The notes under the pieces are model-generated. The model saw only the letters and a list, made by a program, of their open reading frames with translations, made no database searches and had not been told where the DNA came from. Source: Methylomonas sp. (lineage in GTDB: Bacteria; Pseudomonadota; Gammaproteobacteria; Methylococcales; Methylomonadaceae). From it: a DNA stretch of 5,367 nt. The stretch is taken from NCBI GenBank assembly GCA_028688235.1, contig JAQTYP010000266.1, positions 1 through 5,367 on the forward strand. Direction: 5' to 3'. Both the position numbers and the translations under genes were made by a program. Shown here piece after piece: positions 1 to 5,367 of this stretch (position 1 is its first letter; every line of letters begins with the position of its first letter).

Positions 1-287
1 AGACCTACCAGCAACATGACCAGCAAGCCGGCACTCAATGGATCGGCGCCGCCGAAATCGTGAATACTGATATAAACCCACCAGATACCGGAACCGAACA
101 AACCCAAGCCGAATAAATAACCGACCCCAACCGCCCTGCGCGTCGACAGCATCGTAGAAGAAGCATAAATAAGTGCCGGCGCCACCAATGCCAGATAAGC
201 ATGATCATAAGGGGCGAACGCAAACGTCAATAGCGCGCCGAACAGCGGGGCCATAATTTCCCATTTCCAGTTAAACAATCGAGTCAT
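1..287 (-). CDS. lnt: Apolipoprotein N-acyltransferase, N-terminal part (partial)
   Basis: Lnt is an inner-membrane enzyme that moves an acyl chain from a phospholipid to the free N-terminal cysteine of apolipoproteins, the last step of lipoprotein maturation. Only the first 95 codons are present; the rest runs off the left edge. The reading frame gives a hydrophobic protein with membrane segments at about residues 11-27, 30-46, 54-75 and from 84 onward. Two stretches are typical of the family: the early TFAFAPYDHAYLALVAPAL segment (21-39), and GYLFGLGLFGSGIWWVYISI followed by HDFGG (56-80), which matches the conserved Lnt third-helix region. The catalytic Glu-Lys-Cys of the nitrilase-like domain lies outside the window. 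I chose the ATG at 287; a TAA lies in frame about 36 bases upstream, and the ribosome site is weak (a GAAG directly abutting the start). A later ATG at 254 would cut into the first helix. The gene is divergent from the CDS at 415. Confidence 0.88.
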   Translation of the reverse strand, partial: MTRLFNWKWEIMAPLFGALLTFAFAPYDHAYLALVAPALIYASSTMLSTRRAVGVGYLFGLGLFGSGIWWVYISIHDFGGADPLSAGLLVMLLVG

Positions 288-414
288 CTTCAGCAATAGA
301 TGTGAGAAAACCAGCAATATTTACCCTGTCGACATTGGATAGGATCACGCGTTTTAAAAATCCCCATAAATTCGGCTAGACTTGCATCGGATACTCGATA
401 AAACTTTAAACGTC
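288..414. promoter_or_regulatory. Divergent intergenic region between lnt and the plus-strand gene
   Basis: This 127 bp stretch separates two genes transcribed away from each other, so promoters for both are expected here; that is inference from layout. It is locally AT-rich (for example the TTTTAAAAAT run near 352-361). I could not find a well-spaced sigma-70 -35/-10 pair on either strand. The best fragments are TTGGAT at 335-340 and CATAAAT at 365-371 on the plus strand, but their spacing is wrong. If the plus-strand gene starts at the TTG at 382, the region shrinks to 94 bp. No clear operator palindrome was seen. Confidence 0.35.
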
Positions 415-1923
415 ATGGCCGAGAACAGCTGCTTACCTTTTGAATTGACATCCGACGCCTTAAACGCCTGGACGCATACGTTGAATGCGCTGCCGCAAAT
501 ACAGGCAGCCCATCAACTGAATCAAGTACTGAAACAGCTCAAAAGCGACGATTATCCGCCGGACGCCGTGTTACCGTTACTGATCAGCTTGACGCCGCAA
601 GTCTTGCATTTATCGGCAGGCATAGCCTCTGCCGCCCAAGCCGAGATTAAATTATCCGACAAATCCCGCAAGGCGGCCAAATTGAGCATGCAGTTGCTAC
701 GGCAAAGCGGCCTGATTTTCTGCCAATTGGCCGAGCAAAACGTCCTGACCGTTGAAGAACAACAAGCGGCGATTTATTATGCTTTGCAATGCATCGGTTA
801 TTGCATGCGCGACTATTGCCAGTTTTACGAGACGCCGTCAGCCACGCTATGGAAAAAATCGGCCCAACTTTATAGTATGGCGGCCAGACATCAGTATTTA
901 AACATCATTCAAACTGCCGAGCCGGCCGACTTTAATCAGCAAGCAAGCATAGAAAGCGTTATCAAACGGAATTTGCTATTCGCTATTTCCATGCCCACCC
1001 TGAATACGCCGAATGTCATCGGTCAGCTTTTTCGACTGGCCAATCAATACGCCGACCAACTGATCGTCTCGACGACTCCCAGCAATTACGATTTCGGCTT
1101 TTATTGGGATTTGAACGACGAACAGCCGCCTTGCCCAACCCGAAAACCTCGAAGAGCCTTGCCTCATGGTTTCCTGGCGATAGACAGCCATGCAATTGGT
1201 TTAAGCTTACAGCAAGAAACTTGCATCACTCAACTCGACCGTAATTTACAGGCCAAACTGGCATTACACTTAACGAACTACCAGGCCATTTTCGATTCTA
1301 TCGTACCCGGCCTATCAAAACGCACTGAATTTCTTTTCGGTTTCAATGACGTATCCACCCTGCTTGCCGAACTGAACAAGCTGGAAAAAATCAGACAACA
1401 CAGTGGCCATGGTAAAAACGTAAGCCCTAAGCGCAATTTGGCCTTAGTACCCTTGGAGCGCGAAAAAAATGCATTCGAAACCATGGGCCAAAAACTTGCG
1501 CAACACAACACCAAAAGCAAACAAGGCAATGTATTAAAAATTGCCCTTGGCAATTATTTAGTCACGGAAGGGCTTGCCTTTGACTGCAACAGCGGCGATC
1601 TGGCGATATTTTATCGCGAGGATGAGCCTGCGACCTTGGCCATCATACGCCATCAAAGCGCGTTGAGTATTTCCAATGTCACGCATATCCTGATGGAAAA
1701 GATCATCGGTTTTTACAGTATCTATTCCTTCAAGGCAGGTAAGGACACTTATCAAGCCATCGTGATCGACGAAGACGGCGACCAGCCGCAAGTGTTCCTG
1801 CCTCCCGGCAAATACGGCGTCGACACCACTATTCCCTTGACCATCAATGAGTCCTTGCATCTGACAGCTTGCCTGGAAAACAGCCCTTTTTTTGCCCGCT
1901 TCAGCTTTCGGTTTGATTCGTGA
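415..1923 (+). CDS. Uncharacterised protein of about 500 residues, possibly FimW/PilZ-like
   Basis: This is a long open frame with coding character throughout. I chose the ATG at 415 (502 residues). A TTG at 382 would add 11 residues, and neither start has a clear Shine-Dalgarno site. There is no signal peptide or membrane span, so it should be cytoplasmic. Residues 1-210 are mostly helical and Gln/Leu/Ala-rich. A middle region has SNYDFGFYWDLNDEQPPCP (223-241) and FLAIDSHAIGLSL (253-265). A basic, polar linker lies at about 328-342. The C-terminal 130 residues look beta-rich, with CNSGDLAIFYREDEPATLAI (391-410) and FLPPGKY (461-467). The order helical body then beta-rich tail resembles the large gammaproteobacterial proteins that include the Pseudomonas c-di-GMP receptor FimW. 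However, the canonical PilZ binding motif (RxxxR plus D/NxSxxG) is not visible, so c-di-GMP binding is unproven. That identity is from memory of the family and is tentative. The gene stands alone on its strand and its 3' end overlaps the nucleotidase gene by 23 bp. Confidence 0.85.
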   Translation: MAENSCLPFELTSDALNAWTHTLNALPQIQAAHQLNQVLKQLKSDDYPPDAVLPLLISLTPQVLHLSAGIASAAQAEIKLSDKSRKAAKLSMQLLRQSGLIFCQLAEQNVLTVEEQQAAIYYALQCIGYCMRDYCQFYETPSATLWKKSAQLYSMAARHQYLNIIQTAEPADFNQQASIESVIKRNLLFAISMPTLNTPNVIGQLFRLANQYADQLIVSTTPSNYDFGFYWDLNDEQPPCPTRKPRRALPHGFLAIDSHAIGLSLQQETCITQLDRNLQAKLALHLTNYQAIFDSIVPGLSKRTEFLFGFNDVSTLLAELNKLEKIRQHSGHGKNVSPKRNLALVPLEREKNAFETMGQKLAQHNTKSKQGNVLKIALGNYLVTEGLAFDCNSGDLAIFYREDEPATLAIIRHQSALSISNVTHILMEKIIGFYSIYSFKAGKDTYQAIVIDEDGDQPQVFLPPGKYGVDTTIPLTINESLHLTACLENSPFFARFSFRFDS

Positions 1924-2800
1924 CGCCGTGCGGCACGTGGGCGGAGGTCACTTGATGCATTTGGGCGGACTCACAATGCCCCTTTTGATCGTCGAAGAAG
2001 ATATCCGCGCCGAAGGCCTTCAGGAACGGCCCTTTGGACATACCGCCAAGAAACAAAGCCTCGTCGATACGCACATTCCAAGCCCTCAAGGTCCTAACCA
2101 CGCGTTCGTGAGCGGGTGCCGCCCGCGCGGTTACCAGCGCGGTACGAATGGGCGAGGCATCCGGATCGAAATGGCTCTGGATTCGGTGCAAAGCGTTCAA
2201 AAAACCTTTCAATGGGCCGCCGGGCAGTGGCTTACGCGCTTCGTCGCGTTCATTGGCGGCAAACGCCTGCAAACCCTGTTGTTGGTAGATACGCTCGGAA
2301 TCGTCCGAAAACAACACCGAGTCGCCGTCGAAGGCGATCCGTAATTGCGCGGACGCACTGCCCTGATAGCCCGAGACTATCGTCGCCGCGGCGTAACCGG
2401 CCGCCAACGCTTTTTTGACGTCCTCGCCATTGGCGGACAAAAACAGATCGGCGCCGAAAGCCGGAATATAGCCATAGGGTGACACACCACTGGTAAACGC
2501 CGCACGACTGATGGCCAAATCGTGGTGATGAATGGCGTTGAAGATCCTCAAGCCGGTATCGGCACTATTTTGCGACAACAAGATGATCTCGACCAACGGC
2601 GCATCGGGAAACGCCTTGTTGATATCGAGAAATTTTTTGACCAATTGAAAACCGAATCCCGGTTGCAGCACTTCGTCCTCATGCTGGATTTGATAACGGC
2701 AAAACGCCTCCTTGCCCTGTTGTTCGAATATCGCATGCGAATCGTCCAGGTTAAATAAAGCCCTGGAAGAAATAGCAACCACCAGTTTTTGATTATTCAT
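1901..2800 (-). CDS. 5'-nucleotidase, cytosolic cN-I family
   Basis: The product is predicted to be a cytoplasmic phosphatase removing the 5' phosphate from nucleoside monophosphates; vertebrate family members act on AMP and deoxynucleotides, but the substrate here is not known. Counting from the ATG at 2800 (299 residues), the family's landmarks are all present: KLVVAISSRALFNLDDSHAIF near the N-terminus, LVEIILLSQNSADTGLRIFN (69-88), RAAFTSGVSPYGY (99-111), the acidic nucleophile motif AFDGDSVLFSDDSE (156-169), RTALVTARAAPAHERV (219-234) and ADIFFDDQ (265-272). The nucleophile (D158) and its partner D160 sit mid-protein, as usual for this family, not at the N-terminus as in most HAD phosphatases. 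Length is normal, with no sign of decay. A GTG at 2806 would add two residues; I prefer the ATG because GGGTG lies just upstream, although that ribosome site is weak. It lies 16 bp downstream of the SPOR gene and is probably co-transcribed with it. Its last 23 bp are antisense to the plus-strand gene. Confidence 0.93.
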   Translation of the reverse strand: MNNQKLVVAISSRALFNLDDSHAIFEQQGKEAFCRYQIQHEDEVLQPGFGFQLVKKFLDINKAFPDAPLVEIILLSQNSADTGLRIFNAIHHHDLAISRAAFTSGVSPYGYIPAFGADLFLSANGEDVKKALAAGYAAATIVSGYQGSASAQLRIAFDGDSVLFSDDSERIYQQQGLQAFAANERDEARKPLPGGPLKGFLNALHRIQSHFDPDASPIRTALVTARAAPAHERVVRTLRAWNVRIDEALFLGGMSKGPFLKAFGADIFFDDQKGHCESAQMHQVTSAHVPHGVTNQTES

Positions 2801-2816
2801 CGACACCCAGGCAGGC

Positions 2817-4499
2817 TTATTTTTTGCTTTTGGCGACCCAGACCGAATCGAGATTCAGGGTCTTCTTGACGCGAGCCGCATAGCCCGCCGCCTCGTATTG
2901 GGTTTTAAATCCGTCCACCACCAAGCGATACCATACCTCACCCTTGGATTCCGTTCTTTCGACCTTGGCCGGAATTCCTTTGGCGGAATATTCATCGGCC
3001 TTGCGCTTGGCATACCAGTCTTGTTTGAACGCAACCAAATTCACCATCCAATTCTCCTGAACGACCGGAGGTTTCTTTGCCGCCGGTTTTTCGACCGCCG
3101 CACTTCGCCCCTTTTCCAGAGCCGCCAGTTTATGCTGCAGGGCTTCTATCGCCTCGCCCATTTGCATGTCCTGGTTATTCAACTCTTCGAGTTGCTTGCC
3201 CAGACCGGCGGGTGCATCGCCCGCCATCGCTCCTGAAAGTTGGGCAATTTGTTTGGCATTGTTATCGCTGGCGACAGTCAATTCATCCAATCGCTTCGTC
3301 AACGTTTCGTTTTCGGCGACACTGGCGACCGGAGCGGCGTTGATTTGCTCCTTCAGCTTACCCAGGTAGTCCACTACTTCGCCCAATTGGCGTTTGGCAA
3401 TATAGCCCTGAAAACCCAGCCCACCACCGACGATCAATGCAAATACGGCAATCCCGTTGGCCACGTAGGCCGCCACCGGCTTCCTATTTCCAATCGTGTC
3501 GATATTTCGCCTGGTTTTCTTTTGGTCGGTCTTCAGCGTATCGACTTCTTCCTGGCAAGCATTCAACGCCTCCTGACTGCCTTTGAGCTGCAATTCATGC
3601 GCCACATGCGATTGCTGCTTTTTCAACTCGTTGAGCTGTTTGGTTAATTTAACAAGTTCCGCAGTCAAACCGTCGATACGAGGGGTAAAATCGATCTGGC
3701 TGGAGACCGATTGACCGGCCGAAGGCATTAGCTCTTCTTCGACTTCCGCCTTAGCGGGCTCAGGCTCCGCCAGGATAGTTTCTATCTGATCGGAAAATAA
3801 ATCATCGTCGGAAAACACTTCCTCCGGCACGGCCTGCGCGGACGGAGACTGCATTTTGGTATCGGCCTTGGTTTCGACCACGCGCTCGGTTTTCGTATCG
3901 ACCTCGAATTCATCGTCGGCAGCGATATCGAAGTCCGCAAGTAAAAATTCGGCATTATCCCGACCGGATGACGCGGGACCATCGGAAAACTCGTCAATCT
4001 CGGCCATCTCTTCGAATTCATCATGCTGAAGAGTCCTGGCTTCGGCAGCAAAATCCGGCATGGCCGCCAAATCGTCGGCAAACTCGTCGATCGCGACATC
4101 CGTATCCAGATCGGCAAAGTCCATATCGACATCGGCTTCAATTTTTTCGAAAGCATCTTGTTCACCGTCCGAGACGGCTTGCTCGGCCTTGGGATTGATT
4201 TGAAAATCCGGGACAAAATCATCGGTGCCATCGGCAAACTCGTCGAAATCCGCGGCGAATCCGTCGTCTTTTTCGACCTCATCCGCGATGATTTTATCGA
4301 TGTCGTTTAATTCGACATCGTCTTTATGCTCGTCGTGCTTGGCAAAGACATCATGCATCAACAGCTTATCGATGGCATCGTCATCGTCGATCAAGCCCAC
4401 GCTCTGATCCAATGTATCGTCAAGATTCAGCATCGAATCCAAATCTTCGGCAAAACTATCTGTTTTTTTTTGCTTTTTACTGTCTTTAGATTCTGCCAT
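2817..4499 (-). CDS. SPOR-domain inner-membrane protein with a long acidic cytoplasmic region
   Basis: The protein has 560 residues and no cleavable signal. Residues 1-270 are strongly acidic (86 Asp/Glu, about 32%) and low in complexity, with recurring IDEF/DEFAD-type motifs. Residues 272-330 are rich in Leu/Lys/Gln/Glu and look like a coiled coil. A single hydrophobic span lies at about 342-366, preceded by basic residues (KKTRR, NRK), so the N-terminus should be cytoplasmic. The periplasmic side has a second helical or coiled segment (about 370-463), a Lys/Pro/Ala linker (464-480) and a SPOR domain (about 483-560) with WMVNLVAF, KGIPAKV, VWYRLVVDGF and a final VWVAKSKK. SPOR domains bind peptidoglycan stripped of stem peptides, often at division septa, so a role in division or envelope maintenance is likely. 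The architecture resembles DamX, but the acidic half is longer and I do not claim orthology. The ATG at 4499 is well supported by an AGGGGG ribosome site. It precedes the nucleotidase gene by 16 bp. Confidence 0.92.
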   Translation of the reverse strand: MAESKDSKKQKKTDSFAEDLDSMLNLDDTLDQSVGLIDDDDAIDKLLMHDVFAKHDEHKDDVELNDIDKIIADEVEKDDGFAADFDEFADGTDDFVPDFQINPKAEQAVSDGEQDAFEKIEADVDMDFADLDTDVAIDEFADDLAAMPDFAAEARTLQHDEFEEMAEIDEFSDGPASSGRDNAEFLLADFDIAADDEFEVDTKTERVVETKADTKMQSPSAQAVPEEVFSDDDLFSDQIETILAEPEPAKAEVEEELMPSAGQSVSSQIDFTPRIDGLTAELVKLTKQLNELKKQQSHVAHELQLKGSQEALNACQEEVDTLKTDQKKTRRNIDTIGNRKPVAAYVANGIAVFALIVGGGLGFQGYIAKRQLGEVVDYLGKLKEQINAAPVASVAENETLTKRLDELTVASDNNAKQIAQLSGAMAGDAPAGLGKQLEELNNQDMQMGEAIEALQHKLAALEKGRSAAVEKPAAKKPPVVQENWMVNLVAFKQDWYAKRKADEYSAKGIPAKVERTESKGEVWYRLVVDGFKTQYEAAGYAARVKKTLNLDSVWVAKSKK

Positions 4500-4552
4500 T
4501 TCTTGCCCCCTAACCGAACATTTATCCCATCACTTTAGCCTAGAACCGAAAA
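4500..4552 (-). other. 53 bp intergenic gap, possible internal promoter
   Basis: This short gap lies between the methyltransferase stop and the SPOR start on the minus strand. It contains the SPOR gene's ribosome site and an upstream AT-rich stretch reading GGGATAAATG, which could be a -10 element. I found no matching -35 hexamer at the usual distance and no hairpin followed by a T run, so neither a promoter nor a terminator is established. Co-transcription with the methyltransferase is the simpler reading. Confidence 0.3.
4506..4511 (-). promoter_or_regulatory. Strong ribosome binding site of the SPOR-domain gene
   Basis: On the minus strand the bases read AGGGGG, six bases before the ATG at 4499. 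This is the clearest Shine-Dalgarno site in the window and fixes the start of the SPOR gene. The neighbouring genes have much weaker sites, which suggests that the SPOR protein is translated more strongly than the others in the same presumed operon. Confidence 0.7.
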
Positions 4553-5287
4553 TCAGTGCTTTAGCGCTGTCACCAACGCGTTGCTATCCTGTCGAAACTT
4601 GAGCTCGATTTGCTGAAAACCGGCCTCCCCCAGCTGTTGCAGCGAAATCGATTCGCGCATGATGCGGCTTTCCGATTCGTCGCTAAATAAATGCACAATC
4701 CATTGTTCGAGCAAATCCAGTCTATCGATTTCGCTCAATACCCGAAAATAGCCCTTCACTTCCTGTTGGGTATTGCGGGTATGCTGGTCGACATCGTCCA
4801 GCGCATAACGGTCACCATTGACAAAACGACCTCCGGATTTTAATACACGAAAACTCTCGGCTATGACCCGTTTTCTATAGTTCGCTTCGAAATTATGCAA
4901 AGTATAGGCCGATGCCACGATATCGACACTGGCATCCTCGAATCGTCCCAATGCGCTCAAAGCGTCGTCGGCGAAAAACGCCAGGCGGCCGCCGTTTTCC
5001 CAAGCCTGTAATGCTTGTTTGGCCTGATTCTGCATGACGGGCTCGCTGTCTATGCTGAGCACACGCAAATTATCCGCCCCGGACAATATCGCCAAGGTCG
5101 TGATTCCGGTGCCACCTCCCAGTTCGACCACGCTCTGAGTGTCCGGCCTGTTACGGCAGTAGTGCGCGACTTCGGCTCCAACCATTCGACTCATTTCGGC
5201 GGCAAAAGGACAGATCAACTTCAGCATCTGGTATTCCTGGCCTATGACGCCGGAAAACGCCGCATCTACATCCTCTGCCGTCATCAT
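4553..5287 (-). CDS. Class I SAM-dependent methyltransferase
   Basis: A 244-residue soluble protein with a Rossmann-type methyltransferase fold. Motif I is VVELGGGTGITT (53-64), the glycine-rich loop binding S-adenosylmethionine. VLSIDSEP (76-83) supplies the acidic residue D80 that usually holds the ribose. FFADDAL (104-110) fits the adenine-contact loop. VDIVASAYTLHNF (121-133) is motif II with the post-motif helix, and RVLKSGGRFVNGD (147-159) is motif III. The N-terminal 45 residues are a helical cap. The C-terminal part (about 165-244) is helical with an acidic SDESESRIMRES segment, and probably helps choose the substrate. The substrate cannot be read from the sequence: tRNA, small-molecule and lipid or quinone methyltransferases all share this core. 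The start is either of two adjacent ATGs (5287 or 5284). There is no good ribosome site, and the start overlaps the preceding stop by 4 bp, so translational coupling is likely. Confidence 0.9.
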   Translation of the reverse strand: MMTAEDVDAAFSGVIGQEYQMLKLICPFAAEMSRMVGAEVAHYCRNRPDTQSVVELGGGTGITTLAILSGADNLRVLSIDSEPVMQNQAKQALQAWENGGRLAFFADDALSALGRFEDASVDIVASAYTLHNFEANYRKRVIAESFRVLKSGGRFVNGDRYALDDVDQHTRNTQQEVKGYFRVLSEIDRLDLLEQWIVHLFSDESESRIMRESISLQQLGEAGFQQIELKFRQDSNALVTALKH

Positions 5288-5367
5288 TGCGCTGCTTTTC
5301 GTTGTTGCCTGGCCTCGTAAGCAGCCATTTGCTCAGCCGTCGCCTCGGTCTGGTAGCGCTGCTTCCC
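5284..5367 (-). CDS. C-terminal end of an unidentified upstream gene (partial)
   Basis: On the minus strand an open frame enters from the right edge and gives 27 residues, ending at a TGA that shares four bases (ATGA) with the methyltransferase start. The tail is polar, rich in Gln, Ala, Glu, Lys and Arg, and probably helical: QRYQTEATAEQM followed by AAYEARQQRKAAQ. It has no recognisable domain, so no function is given. The case for a real gene rests on the classic 4 bp stop/start overlap, the same strand as three downstream genes, and a plausible charged helical C-terminus. The competing minus-strand frames are less convincing here: one stops within the segment and the other lacks protein-like character. 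Confidence 0.6.
   Translation of the reverse strand, partial: GKQRYQTEATAEQMAAYEARQQRKAAQ

Noticed and set aside
35..223. A 62-codon minus-strand open frame at the left end
   Set aside because: It overlaps the lnt reading frame on the same strand, shifted. The lnt frame shows the strong family signature and this one does not.
1887..1893. T7 tract as a possible terminator for the plus-strand gene
   Set aside because: It lies inside the coding sequence before the stop and has no stable GC-rich stem directly upstream.
1920..1951. GTGAC...GTCAC inverted repeat with CGTGC/GCACG inside, near the convergent stops
   Set aside because: The outer arms are only 5 bp, the inner palindrome leaves a one-base loop, and no T tract follows on either strand, so it is not a convincing terminator. 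It also lies inside the nucleotidase coding sequence.
1892..2344. A 150-codon plus-strand open frame opposite the nucleotidase
   Set aside because: It lies antisense to a clearly recognised 5'-nucleotidase carrying all its family motifs, and its own translation has no domain or protein-like pattern. It is a mirror frame of a GC-biased gene.
3782..4282. A 166-codon minus-strand open frame inside the SPOR gene
   Set aside because: It is a shifted frame of the repetitive acidic region, giving a Ser/Pro/Arg/Met-rich translation with no ribosome site. The long length comes from the GAT/GAA/TTC-rich repeats.
1..5367. A defence, phage, transposon, CRISPR or secondary-metabolite system
   Set aside because: No transposase, integrase, nuclease, toxin/antitoxin pair, regular spaced repeats or biosynthetic enzyme set is visible. 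All clear genes are housekeeping or envelope types with normal lengths.

Overview
The window looks like ordinary chromosomal DNA from a gammaproteobacterium of mid-range GC. The evidence is the start of an apolipoprotein N-acyltransferase gene (lnt), a DamX-like membrane protein with a SPOR domain, and a bacterial cytosolic-type 5'-nucleotidase. A methylotroph/methanotroph-type gammaproteobacterium (Methylococcales) would fit the protein style, but this is an impression and not a demonstrated assignment. I see no RNA genes, CRISPR arrays, insertion sequences, phage genes or attachment sites.

Layout, left to right. (1) Positions 1-287, minus strand: the first 95 codons of lnt, cut by the left edge. 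(2) 288-414: a short divergent intergenic region. (3) 415-1923, plus strand: a protein of about 500 residues that I cannot name firmly. It has a helical N-terminal part and a beta-rich C-terminal part, and it resembles the FimW/PilZ-like family of large gammaproteobacterial proteins. (4) 1901-2800, minus strand: a 5'-nucleotidase of the cN-I family, meeting gene 3 tail to tail with a 23 bp overlap. (5) 2817-4499, minus strand: a 560-residue bitopic inner-membrane protein with a long acidic cytoplasmic region, a coiled coil, one membrane span and a C-terminal SPOR domain. (6) 4553-5287, minus strand: a class I SAM-dependent methyltransferase. (7) 5284-5367, minus strand: the last 27 codons of a further gene, whose stop overlaps the methyltransferase start by 4 bp.

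Genes 7, 6, 5 and 4 run in the same direction with spacings of -4, +53 and +16 bp, so they probably form one operon, with a possible extra promoter in the 53 bp gap. No single pathway ties them together. The SPOR protein points to envelope or cell-division work, the nucleotidase to nucleotide turnover, and the methyltransferase substrate is unknown. lnt and gene 3 are transcribed away from each other.

I found no convincing new defence system or mobile system. The points most worth a second look are the acidic, internally repetitive cytoplasmic half of the SPOR protein, a nine-adenine run near its start, the antisense overlap of genes 3 and 4, and the uncertain identity of gene 3.
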